Shown: positions 24,214 through 31,977 of the stretch, one piece after another
How positions within the stretch are numbered: the first letter of the stretch is position 1
Layout of the letters: every line of letters starts with the position of its first letter
NCBI GenBank assembly: GCA_035946615.1
Contig: DASYZB010000157.1
Location: 1 to 42,151 of the forward strand
From: Verrucomicrobiia bacterium
Lineage (GTDB): Bacteria; Verrucomicrobiota; Verrucomicrobiia; Limisphaerales; UBA8199
Length of the DNA: 42,151 nt
Reading direction: 5' to 3'
The notes under the pieces: model-generated
Seen by the model: the letters and a program-made list of their open reading frames with translations, nothing else
Told to the model about the DNA's origin: nothing
Databases searched by the model: none
Translations under genes and position numbers: made by a program

Positions 24214-24535
24214 TCGCAACAAGATCCGGCATATTTCCCGCCCCTATTACTCAAAATACCGCAACAGTATTTCACCAACTCTTGGGGCGATATTTTCGTT
24301 ACCCGTGCTGGCGAAAACGGCAAGGACGTAGCTCTGTTCATCGTGCACTGGGATAACGCCAGAGGCACCTTTTCTAACACCAAGATTCCCTATGGCAACC
24401 AAGGTGCACCGTTTTACGGCGAATATATCGAACACGGCGCACCGGGCACTCCCCGCACACCCGCAGCGCGAGTTGGGCCGCTTCGATGGGCGGCAGCCTC
24501 CAGTGCTGCGCCAACTCCGTAGTGGTCTTGAAAGC

Positions 24536-24581
24536 AACAAAGAAAAAAGAAAAAAGCCCCTTCGCTCATGCGAAGAGGCTT
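24536..24581 (-). terminator. Intrinsic terminator of the leftward ATP-grasp gene
   Basis: On the minus strand a hairpin of AAGCC/GGCTT plus CTTCGC/GCGAAG (one mismatch, four-base loop; 24554-24581) is followed directly by a long T-rich run interrupted by single C residues (24536-24553). It lies 67 bases after the stop at 24649. Confidence 0.85.
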
Positions 24582-24648
24582 ATCCAGTAAAACGTTGAAG
24601 ATCTGTTATGCCTGTTATCTCCCGTTCAATCGACGCGCTTTTAAGCTT

Positions 24649-25707
24649 TTAAATAGACGCCGCGAAGTCCAAAGACCCCGGGGCATCACTTGCCACACCA
24701 CTGAGGATGTCTTCGATTATCGCATCTTGCGGCCACAACTGCCGGCTATGAAAGGTCAGCTCTCGATCCCAGAATCCAGGGCACGTTTGTACAAATTCCG
24801 CCACAAAGCGGTAACAAACTTCCAATATGACCGGTTGGCGCCCAGGGCCATAGACAAAATCGAACGCCAAACAGCGGGAACCGATCTTGGCCGCGGCTTC
24901 CAAAGCGCGCCGCACACACTCCAGGTCCACAGCCCTCGGGTCCCAATCAATCCGGCCACTCCCAGAAGCCCGGAAATCATTGGGCCGCACAAAGCGGCGG
25001 TAGGCAAATGCGCGCTGCCCGATGACCGTCACCCGCGTATCATGCGGATTGTCCGGGAGGAAATCCTGGAAGAACACGTAACCTCGCTCCCGAGGCGCTG
25101 CGCATCGATAGCGCGCCAGGTTTCGGATGGACTGGGGCAGCCGGCGCAGCACCGCCAGCCAGTCTCGCTGCCTTTTGTGTTTGAACAGCTTGGTCTGAAA
25201 ATCGCCAAGAAGGGGCTGGACCGGTGAAAACCCGCGGCCAAACGCCCGCTGAATCAACCCTCGCGCCTCTGCTTTGGACCTGACCAGCCTCACGTTGGAG
25301 GAGGCCGCCCCGGTTCTCAGCTTCCACACCTTTGGATAATTTGAACTTTGCGCCCATTGGTTTGCCTCCTGTGCGCTGTAAAAAATAAAGGTCGGGCAGC
25401 AGGGAATCTCCAGGGCCTTGAACAAGTGGTACTGAGCCACTTTGTCATCATAATGCCAATATTCAGCGGCCCCGGGAAAGACCGCGATGCCCATTAGCTC
25501 CAAAGACTGCACCAAGCCGCGCGCCGCTGAGGTCTTGCCATCAAAAAGGGGCAAATCAAACAGCACAGCGTGCGCGCCCGCTTCCCGCACGCGGCTCAAG
25601 GTATCCGGAGCAAAGACGTCCAGAGTAACAAAAGGAACCCGGCGCTGCGCGCAATAATTAATCCACCGATCGGACCAGGACCCGGGCACAGGATGAATGC
25701 AAATCAT
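24649..25707 (-). CDS. ATP-grasp domain protein (RimK-like), polysaccharide-locus type
   Basis: 352 residues. The N-terminal 90 residues form a Rossmann-like pre-ATP-grasp domain (HPVPGSWSDRWINYC). The ATP-grasp core has KVAQYHLFKALEIPCCPTFI, a GAASSNVRLV loop, YVFFQDFLPDNPHDTRVTVIG and FRASG. The metal-binding block reads PVILEVCYRFV, where classical members have E-x-N; here Asn is replaced by Cys. The family joins a carboxylate to an amine or other nucleophile through an acyl phosphate. The acceptor is unknown; given the setting it may modify the polysaccharide or a linked peptide. It shares the core block with the ATP-grasp protein at 38436-39683. It is followed by an intrinsic terminator and is divergent from the NusG-like gene. 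Confidence 0.82.
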   Translation of the reverse strand: MICIHPVPGSWSDRWINYCAQRRVPFVTLDVFAPDTLSRVREAGAHAVLFDLPLFDGKTSAARGLVQSLELMGIAVFPGAAEYWHYDDKVAQYHLFKALEIPCCPTFIFYSAQEANQWAQSSNYPKVWKLRTGAASSNVRLVRSKAEARGLIQRAFGRGFSPVQPLLGDFQTKLFKHKRQRDWLAVLRRLPQSIRNLARYRCAAPRERGYVFFQDFLPDNPHDTRVTVIGQRAFAYRRFVRPNDFRASGSGRIDWDPRAVDLECVRRALEAAAKIGSRCLAFDFVYGPGRQPVILEVCYRFVAEFVQTCPGFWDRELTFHSRQLWPQDAIIEDILSGVASDAPGSLDFAASI

Positions 25708-25721
25708 GAGCTCAAAACGGC

Positions 25722-25741
25722 GTCCAGAGGAATTTCTGGAC
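25722..25741. promoter_or_regulatory. Perfect inverted repeat in the divergent promoter
   Basis: GTCCAGA (25722-25728) and TCTGGAC (25735-25741) flank a six-base GGAATT core. It lies in the 70-base gap between the starts of the ATP-grasp gene and the NusG-like gene, so a dimeric regulator bound here could control both. Confidence 0.35.
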
Positions 25742-25777
25742 AGCTAAAGGCAACAACCGTAGAAATCTGGAACTCTC

Positions 25778-26311
25778 ATGCCGACTGAATTGCTCAATGA
25801 CCCTCTGACACCCCCGCCTGATTCTCTCTGGTTTGTCGCCCACACCCGCCCGCGCTGCGAGAAAAAGCTGGCCCAACATTGCCGCCGCGAGAATATCCGC
25901 GCAACCCTCCCCCTTTATCGCGTCGTCCATCGCTACCACGGTAAGACCCGAAAAACTGCCGCCTTCCAGAAACCTCTATTCCCGGGTTACGTCTTCCTCC
26001 AACTCAACCCGGAGCAACGGCCCAAGGTCCTGCAAAGCGATTGCGTGGCCAAATTGCTTGAAGTGGTCAGCCAGGATTTGTTCATCGAGCAATTGCGGGC
26101 GGTCCTCCTGGCTATCGAGTCGAACCTCGAAATTGGCCTCGCTCACGATATCAGAGAAGGCCAGCGCGTCCGGATTGTCAAAGGGCCGCTTCAAGGCCTC
26201 GAGGGCCTGGTCGAGCAACGTTTTGGTCCTTCAACGGTCTTGCTGCGAATTGATTTCATTGGGCAGGCCGCCGCCCTTCAGATGGCGCCCGATGAGTTCG
26301 AGCCGGTATGA
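25778..26311 (+). CDS. NusG-like transcription antiterminator (RfaH/UpxY/LoaP type)
   Basis: 177 residues. The NGN domain starts SLWFVAHTRPRCEKKLAQHC and includes KPLFPGYVFLQL, the RNA-polymerase contact face. The KOW domain is near the end (IREGQRVRIVKGPLQGLEG). Specialised NusG paralogues travel with long polysaccharide operons and suppress premature termination in them. Here the gene faces the opposite way to the polysaccharide operon and its last 56 bases overlap the convergent CapD-like gene. It must therefore act in trans on that operon. It shares a divergent promoter region with the leftward ATP-grasp gene. Confidence 0.92.
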   Translation: MPTELLNDPLTPPPDSLWFVAHTRPRCEKKLAQHCRRENIRATLPLYRVVHRYHGKTRKTAAFQKPLFPGYVFLQLNPEQRPKVLQSDCVAKLLEVVSQDLFIEQLRAVLLAIESNLEIGLAHDIREGQRVRIVKGPLQGLEGLVEQRFGPSTVLLRIDFIGQAAALQMAPDEFEPV

Positions 26312-28289
26312 CTCGACTCCATAACTTCCCAACCAGGACTGGCTCAGGCTGGTTCGGCTTATTTGGCGACCGTATTTCCTGTTGCTGGTACTCTGGCACG
26401 GCCACATTCAGCAGGATTTTTAACTCCTGCGCGTTTGAGGAGTTGAGTCCGCTCTGCAGCAATTCCAGGTTTGCTGCGAGCGTCTCCCGCTCTGGCGGAT
26501 TACCTCGCAATCTCATGATCTTTGGGTGCGTCGTCCGGCTAACCGACTCTTCCGAATAAGAAATCTCCTCAAACAACTTTTCTCCCGGCCTGGTTCCTAT
26601 AAATGCGACCTGGATGTCTTTGCCGGGCTCAAACCCATAAAGCTGGATCATTTGCTTGGCAAGATCGACGATTCGCACCGGCTCGCCCATGTCCAGCACA
26701 AATATCTCGCCCCCGTTCCCCTCGACTGTGCTCTGAAGCACCAAACCGACCGCCTCGGGTATGGTCATAAAATAACGCGTCATCAACGGGTGGGTGACTG
26801 TGACCGGCCCTCCGGCGGCAATCTGCTCCTTGAATAAGGGCACGACGCTGCCCGATGACCCCAGCACATTGCCGAAGCGCACGGCCATTAACCTGGTTGG
26901 GGTATGATTGCGCGCCTGCAAGTCCTGAAGAACCATCTCCGCCAGCCTCTTGCTGGCGCCCATCACGCTCGTCGGGTTAATGGCCTTGTCTGTCGAAATC
27001 AGAACGAACCGCTCGACGCCGTGCTCGATCGAGAGCTTCGCAACTTGTGCAGTGCCGAAGACGTTGTTCTGGATCGCTTCGTCCGGCTGGCTCTCCATCA
27101 TCGGGACGTGCTTGTGCGCGGCGGCATGAAACACCAGTTCGGGCAAGTGCGTTTCGAAAATATGCCGCATGCGCCTCTCATCCAGAATATCAGCCACCAA
27201 CGGACGAATCCCCCGGCTGTACCCAGCCCGGATTAAGTCCTGTTCCACCGCGAAAAGTTGCACTTCCGACCTTTCCACCAGAAGCAACTCGGCCGCCCCG
27301 TAACTGGCCGCCTGCCTGGATAGCTCGCTTCCGATGCTTCCCCCGGCCCCGGTCACCATCACGCGACGCCCCGCAAGCAGGCTGCGGATTTCCTCCCGCT
27401 GCAGCCGCACCGGCTCGCGTCCAAGCAAATCCTCGATTTGCACGTTGCGCAAATGGCTCACGCAGAACTTGCCCACAGCCAGCTCAGCCAGAGACGGCAC
27501 GGTTTTATACTCCAAACCGCTTCGCCGGATGAGTTCCAGGATTTCCTTGATCCGAGTGGCGCGCGCCGATGGAATGCTCAGGATGAGTTCATCCATTTGA
27601 TAGCTTTGGGCCACTCCGTTTGCCAGCAACTCCGGAGGGCCCAGCACCGGAATATCCAGCGCGTGCGCCCCCCATTTGCTGGGGTCATCATCAAAAAAGG
27701 CCACCGGTTCCAGGCCCGACTTTGGGTCCGTCCTGAGTTCCTGGGCCAGCAATAGGCCGGCGTTGCCGGCGCCTATAATCGCCACCCGGCGCTTGCGATG
27801 CCTCCCGTCGCGTCTCAAGCCCAATAGCCGCGAGAAATGGTCCAGGCGGTAAAGCCGCCAGACATAACACATCGAGCTGAGGAGCAGCAGCCCCAGCAGC
27901 ATATCGATCAGGATGACCCCGAACGGGAGGGCATAACCCAATCCAAAACGCCAACGCACGAGCGCCAACGTGGCGCCCGACCAAAACATTGCCCAAACCA
28001 TCCGCATCATCGCCGGTATCCCAAAATACGCCGGCAGCAGATGAAACTGGTGAAAGGCGTATAGAAAGAAAAGCTGTAGAGGAACCACCCCTGCCATGAT
28101 AGGAAAGAGATACTTGCCCTGCTCAGGCGGCAAATCTAAATCAAATCGCACCTCAAATGCCAGCCATAACCCCAGCGTTAGCGCGCTGCTGTAAATCAGC
28201 AGAAACTTTCCGGCCCGCCGCAATCCGACCCCCGGCGGCAGCGCGCTTACCAAATCAATGCCCCTCTTCCGACCCCTTAGGATACTCAT
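26256..28289 (-). CDS. CapD/FlaA1/WbpM-type nucleotide-sugar dehydratase/epimerase
   Basis: 677 residues. Four membrane helices occupy about residues 25-155, then a first Rossmann domain (VAIIGAGNAGLLLAQEL, about 169), and the catalytic SDR domain starting RVMVTGAGGSIGSELSRQ (about 310). The family signature STDKAINPTSVMGASKRLAE carries the Lys of the SDR active site; Tyr of the usual YxxxK is changed to Met, as is common in this family. It converts UDP-GlcNAc to a 4-keto-6-deoxy sugar (4,6-dehydratase), the substrate for the aminotransferase in this operon. ATG 28289 overlaps the initiating transferase by four bases. It is the last gene of the leftward operon and converges with the NusG-like gene. 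Confidence 0.92.
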   Translation of the reverse strand: MSILRGRKRGIDLVSALPPGVGLRRAGKFLLIYSSALTLGLWLAFEVRFDLDLPPEQGKYLFPIMAGVVPLQLFFLYAFHQFHLLPAYFGIPAMMRMVWAMFWSGATLALVRWRFGLGYALPFGVILIDMLLGLLLLSSMCYVWRLYRLDHFSRLLGLRRDGRHRKRRVAIIGAGNAGLLLAQELRTDPKSGLEPVAFFDDDPSKWGAHALDIPVLGPPELLANGVAQSYQMDELILSIPSARATRIKEILELIRRSGLEYKTVPSLAELAVGKFCVSHLRNVQIEDLLGREPVRLQREEIRSLLAGRRVMVTGAGGSIGSELSRQAASYGAAELLLVERSEVQLFAVEQDLIRAGYSRGIRPLVADILDERRMRHIFETHLPELVFHAAAHKHVPMMESQPDEAIQNNVFGTAQVAKLSIEHGVERFVLISTDKAINPTSVMGASKRLAEMVLQDLQARNHTPTRLMAVRFGNVLGSSGSVVPLFKEQIAAGGPVTVTHPLMTRYFMTIPEAVGLVLQSTVEGNGGEIFVLDMGEPVRIVDLAKQMIQLYGFEPGKDIQVAFIGTRPGEKLFEEISYSEESVSRTTHPKIMRLRGNPPERETLAANLELLQSGLNSSNAQELKILLNVAVPEYQQQEIRSPNKPNQPEPVLVGKLWSRVIPARTHRAPSEGRRPAQ

Positions 28290-28885
28290 AAATCAACCCT
28301 TTCCGTTCCCGGCAGCAATGTGCGAAGGATAATCTTGGTGTCTTCCCAGCGGCTGGCTTGTCGCGCATAGGCCAGGCTCAGTTCAATTTTTCGCGGCATA
28401 ATGTCCTGGATGTAAACCCGGTCCAGGTCCCGAGCGCCCTCGAGGAGCCGCTCTTCATCCCTGAATCTGAGCGCCGCTGGATCGGTAATGCCCGGTTTGA
28501 GTGCCAATATCCGGCGTTGGTGCTCGCTATACAAGGCCACATAGCGGGGAACCTCTGGACGCGGCCCGACAAAACTCATTTCCCCGACCAACACATTCCA
28601 GAGCTGCGGCAACTCATCCAGCTTCGCCCGGCGCAGCACTTTGCCAATTCGGGTAACCCGCGGGTCGCCGGCTTGTGTGACACTCGGGCCTCTCGCCTCG
28701 GCCCCAGGGACCATCGTTCGAAACTTCACGATTTGAAACGGTTTGCCCCCCAACCCTGCCCGGGTCTGACGGAATAAAATCGGCCCGCCATCAGACAGTT
28801 TTACCGCAATGGCAATGAGCAGGAATAGCGGCCAAAGCAACAGCAGCCCTAAAGAAGCCAGCACCAAATCGTAAATACGCTTCAA
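28286..28885 (-). CDS. Initiating sugar-phosphate transferase (WcaJ/PglC-type)
   Basis: 199 residues, the short catalytic form without the N-terminal helices of long WbaP/WcaJ enzymes. One hydrophobic re-entrant helix ([20 protein letters not shown]) is followed by the conserved core: [61 protein letters not shown] and KPGIT. It transfers a sugar phosphate from a UDP-sugar to undecaprenyl phosphate, beginning each repeat unit. Its substrate is plausibly the product of the CapD/aminotransferase pair beside it, as with PglC after PglF/PglE, but this is inference. The stop overlaps the CapD start. Confidence 0.93.
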   Translation of the reverse strand: MKRIYDLVLASLGLLLLWPLFLLIAIAVKLSDGGPILFRQTRAGLGGKPFQIVKFRTMVPGAEARGPSVTQAGDPRVTRIGKVLRRAKLDELPQLWNVLVGEMSFVGPRPEVPRYVALYSEHQRRILALKPGITDPAALRFRDEERLLEGARDLDRVYIQDIMPRKIELSLAYARQASRWEDTKIILRTLLPGTERVDL

Positions 28886-28962
28886 GGCCAGTTCTTATTG
28901 ACACGCATGCTGATCAATAGCAAAAAGGACGGAGAGCAAAAGACTCGCTGGGGCTTCATCCT

Positions 28963-30177
28963 TCATCCCTCAACCTTCACCTTTATCCCGGTTTTTAGGT
29001 TCCTGGCGATGATCTCGTGTATCGTTTCGGCGATATAGACGATTTGCTCCTCAGTCATTGCCGGGAAAATAGGCAGGCTGACCAGTTCTTCGTATGCTCC
29101 GGCTGCGACGGGAAACTCTTCCCGATTGTATCCATACGTTTGGCGATAGTACGGATGCATGTGCAACGGCATCCAATGCACGCTGGCCCCAATACCGCGT
29201 TTCTTGAGCTCGCCGATAAATTCCGCCCGCCCAATGCTTAACGCACCCAGCCTTAGCCGAATTGCGTACAGGTGCCAGGAATGAATCCGGTTTGGCAACT
29301 CGCGCGGCAATTGCAACTCATCCATATCAGACAAGAGCCGCGAGTAGGTCCGAGCCACCCGCGCGCGTTGCGCGTGCAACCCATCCGCCTTTCGCACCTG
29401 GTGAATTCCAATAGACGAGGCGATGTCGGTCAGGTTGTATTTAAACCCGGGCGCGATGATTTCATAGTACCAGGCCCCGTCCGCAGTGAACCGATTCCAC
29501 GCATCCCGAGAAATCCCGTGCAAGGCCATCACCCGCATGCGCTCCGCGTAATCCGCATTGCCCGTGCATGCCATCCCCCCTTCCCCCGTCGTAATGCACT
29601 TGTTCGCGTAAAATGAGTAGCAGGAAATGTCTGAAAAACTGCCCACCGGCAGCCAGGGCGATTGCTCATCGTGCCGGTACTTGCCTGGGCAACAATGCGC
29701 AGCATCCTCAATGACCCGTATCCGGCGCGCGCGCGTCAGTTCGAGCAGGCCTGTCACATCTCCAATTTGGCCCCCGTAATGCATTGGGATAGCGATACGC
29801 ACATCGAGACCCCGCCCGCGAGCTTCCTCAAGCCGCCGATGCGCGTCGGCCATGTCCATGTTCAAATCATCCTCCCGGCAGTCCACCAGCACCGGGGTTG
29901 CTTTAAAGTAGCGCACCACCTCGGCAGTCGCGGCAAAGGTCAGCGTTGGGACCAAAACACCCTCTCCTTCTTTTAAGCCGACTGCCTCCAACGCCAGGTG
30001 CAACGCCGCTGTGCAGGAATTCACCGCCACAACGTGTTCCAAGCCGATATACTCGCTGAAGGCCTGTTCAAATGCCTTGGTCTTCGGCCCGGTTGTCAGC
30101 CAGCCCGACCGCAGCGTGTCCACCACCTCCTTGACCTCCTCCTCGGTAATGGTTGGTTTGAAAAAGGGGATTTGCAT
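28963..30177 (-). CDS. DegT/DnrJ/EryC1/StrS sugar aminotransferase
   Basis: 404 residues, PLP-dependent fold type I. Landmarks are IPFFKPTITEEEV at the start, VAVNSCTAALHLAL, VLVPTLTFAATAEVV, VIEDAAHCC, and the PLP Lys near residue 193 in SCYSFYANKCITTGEGG. It aminates a 4-keto sugar, most likely the 4-keto-6-deoxy product of the CapD-type enzyme two genes on, giving a UDP-amino sugar for the initiating transferase. I chose ATG 30177 (GAGG four to seven bases upstream); a longer frame overlaps the hydrolase gene. The stop is embedded in a GGATGAAGGATGAA repeat, similar to another gene end in this operon. Confidence 0.92.
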   Translation of the reverse strand: MQIPFFKPTITEEEVKEVVDTLRSGWLTTGPKTKAFEQAFSEYIGLEHVVAVNSCTAALHLALEAVGLKEGEGVLVPTLTFAATAEVVRYFKATPVLVDCREDDLNMDMADAHRRLEEARGRGLDVRIAIPMHYGGQIGDVTGLLELTRARRIRVIEDAAHCCPGKYRHDEQSPWLPVGSFSDISCYSFYANKCITTGEGGMACTGNADYAERMRVMALHGISRDAWNRFTADGAWYYEIIAPGFKYNLTDIASSIGIHQVRKADGLHAQRARVARTYSRLLSDMDELQLPRELPNRIHSWHLYAIRLRLGALSIGRAEFIGELKKRGIGASVHWMPLHMHPYYRQTYGYNREEFPVAAGAYEELVSLPIFPAMTEEQIVYIAETIHEIIARNLKTGIKVKVEG

Positions 30178-30182
30178 TTGCC

Positions 30183-31136
30183 TCAAGATTCTGCCTGAGC
30201 AACCAACCCTGGCTCCGGCGTGGCCCCGAATTCCCCGTTTGTGCTGGACTTGCCATCCAGCCTTCCCAGCCACTTCGTTATAGCTCTCAAAACAGCGGAA
30301 GGCCCCTCATTCTCAACAAACGAATGAGTTGTGCCTTGGATTTCTACTTCTTCCAGGTCCCCTGCGCGCGGCTGCTGAACATAACCGGCGTAATCGAATC
30401 CGGGCGCAGAGCCCTTTGCGGGTTGGGCTGCGATCAGCAGAACCGGAGTTCCTCGCGCCAGCACAGAATCGAGGGCCTCGAGAAGCTTCAGGTTGGCATC
30501 TGCTGGCAGTCCGCCTGAGGCTCCGCTGCCCCGCCATTGCATCACCCTTCGATAGAGCGCGCTGACATAAGGTTCCCATCGGCTCTCGATGACCCAGTCG
30601 TGCGCGCGCGCCTTGCTTTCCCGTGCTATCTCGACTGCCCTTCTGCGGAATGATTTTGCTGGCCCCTTTGTGCCAGGAGCTGCCACTCCTCGAGACAGGA
30701 AAAAAGGCAAATCCAAGAGGATGAGACCGCTGGTTGCAAGGCTCTCGGAACAGGCGGCTGCGAAGACGGCTGTTATTGCCCCTCCGCAGACGCCAAAAAG
30801 CGCTAACTCCGAAAGCCCATTGGATTCACACAACGCCTGAGCCAGAGCCTCGGCAACTGACGCGTGGCCTCCCTGTTGAATATGTCTATACAGCTCCAAG
30901 TATTGCCCCGGCAATTCGCCTTCCGAATCGCCAAGCCCGGGCAAATCAAAACGAAAACAGGGCCATCCCTGGTTCGCCAACTCGTCAGCGAGATGGACGT
31001 TGAGGTCTCCGCGCCCGGAACGAGGCTGGACGCCGGAATTAAAAAATAATATCCCGCGTTCGCCTGCAACAGGTCCAATATGCCGTGTGCCGTGCAAACG
31101 GAGCCCATCCACCTCGATGATCAAGGCTTCACGCAT
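30183..31136 (-). CDS. Alpha/beta hydrolase, exosortase-associated hydrolase 1-like
   Basis: 317 residues. The fold is recognisable from GILFFNSGVQPRSGRGDLNV, RFDLPGLGDSEG, the nucleophile elbow LFGVCGGA and a late TTHSFVE His block. The nucleophile position (C117) is Cys rather than Ser. This Cys elbow and the partner gene match the pair of hydrolases that accompany exosortase-type polysaccharide loci (TIGR03100). The reaction is unknown. It overlaps the second hydrolase by eight bases and precedes the aminotransferase by five, so all are one transcript. The last 20 residues are Gly/Glu-rich and probably unstructured. Confidence 0.8.
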   Translation of the reverse strand: MREALIIEVDGLRLHGTRHIGPVAGERGILFFNSGVQPRSGRGDLNVHLADELANQGWPCFRFDLPGLGDSEGELPGQYLELYRHIQQGGHASVAEALAQALCESNGLSELALFGVCGGAITAVFAAACSESLATSGLILLDLPFFLSRGVAAPGTKGPAKSFRRRAVEIARESKARAHDWVIESRWEPYVSALYRRVMQWRGSGASGGLPADANLKLLEALDSVLARGTPVLLIAAQPAKGSAPGFDYAGYVQQPRAGDLEEVEIQGTTHSFVENEGPSAVLRAITKWLGRLDGKSSTNGEFGATPEPGLVAQAES

Positions 31137-31977
31137 GATTGTGTTCGGGCTTTTGTATTACTCTCTTTAGAATCCAATCCAGATTCCTACCGAAGAATTC
31201 CGTAAAATCCGGATTGAGCGGATACTCCGGCACAATCGCCGCCCTGGGGTTCATCGCCCGGAAGAGGTTCACCGAGCGCATCAACGGCGCCATGTTTTCG
31301 CCCAGTTCAATATGGTTCCACGGCCGGCCTGTGATTGACTCCACACCCTCTCCCTCTGAAGCGCAGGCGCTATCCAGAGCGAGTGCCTCTGAACTGTTCC
31401 ACAGCTCCGCGGACCACCGATAGCCATCCACTTCCAGCGGCTCTCCTGCCTTTACTTGTCCGATATATTCCTGAGCTGATTTCCTTTCACAGTGCTTGAG
31501 CAGAATCATGTCCATCGAAAGGCGAGCCATCAGTCCCTGTTTCAAAACGTCCCTAGCCCGAAGAGGCGGTGACCACATCAGTAAGGCATCGCCGCTTCCT
31601 GCTGCGAAGGCCTTTTGCGCCAGCAACGCACCCATACCCAGCCCGTGCAGCACCAGGCGGCCAGCAGGATAATTTGATCTCAACCAGGCGCTCGCCTGCT
31701 GGATGTCCTCGATCCAATCGCGAAAAGTTATTTCGCTGAACTGTCCGGTGCTTTCCCCGGTGCCAGTATAGTCAAACCGCGCTGCCAGCACGTTTCGGCT
31801 CGCAAGGAAGCGGCCCCACTTGACCCACCCCGCCAGCGAATAGAGCCGATCTGTCGCAAAGGGCCCGCAAAGCAACACACAAGCCGCTGGCGCCTCGCAC
31901 TCGTACACGACGCTGTACAGCTCTCTTTGCCCAAGCGCCAAGTACTGCGCCTTTTCAATAGCCGCTCGATACGACAT
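31129..31977 (-). CDS. Alpha/beta hydrolase, exosortase-associated hydrolase 2-like, no nucleophile Ser
   Basis: 282 residues. It opens with a short beta meander (YSVVYECEAPAACVLLCGPF), then LAARFDYTGTGESTGQFSEI and the elbow LHGLGMGALLAQ. In place of G-x-S-x-G it has G-L-G-M-G, so the usual Ser is Gly (G114). This resembles the second hydrolase of exosortase loci (TIGR03101), where the elbow is also not canonical. It may bind an acyl or lipid-linked substrate without classic hydrolysis, or act with its partner; this is inference. ATG 31977 is preferred over 32043, which would overlap the glycosyltransferase more deeply. It overlaps that gene by 23 bases. Confidence 0.78.
   Translation of the reverse strand: MSYRAAIEKAQYLALGQRELYSVVYECEAPAACVLLCGPFATDRLYSLAGWVKWGRFLASRNVLAARFDYTGTGESTGQFSEITFRDWIEDIQQASAWLRSNYPAGRLVLHGLGMGALLAQKAFAAGSGDALLMWSPPLRARDVLKQGLMARLSMDMILLKHCERKSAQEYIGQVKAGEPLEVDGYRWSAELWNSSEALALDSACASEGEGVESITGRPWNHIELGENMAPLMRSVNLFRAMNPRAAIVPEYPLNPDFTEFFGRNLDWILKRVIQKPEHNHA

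Larger units (their letters stand above)
23743..24648. other. About 900 bases without a convincing gene
   Basis: Between the FN3 protein start and the ATP-grasp stop. It holds a perfect 8-base stem-loop near the FN3 gene, two copies of GTGATCCCCGC 22 bases apart, and an intrinsic terminator for the leftward ATP-grasp gene. Open frames here, including one of 158 codons at 24046-24522, show no domain and no ribosome site. Composition is lower in GC than the flanks, which fits a degenerate or horizontally acquired patch. Confidence 0.4.

Noticed and set aside
24046-24522. 158-codon plus-strand open frame
   Set aside because: No domain, signal or ribosome site; composition uneven and Pro/Ala-rich at the end; lies in the non-coding patch.
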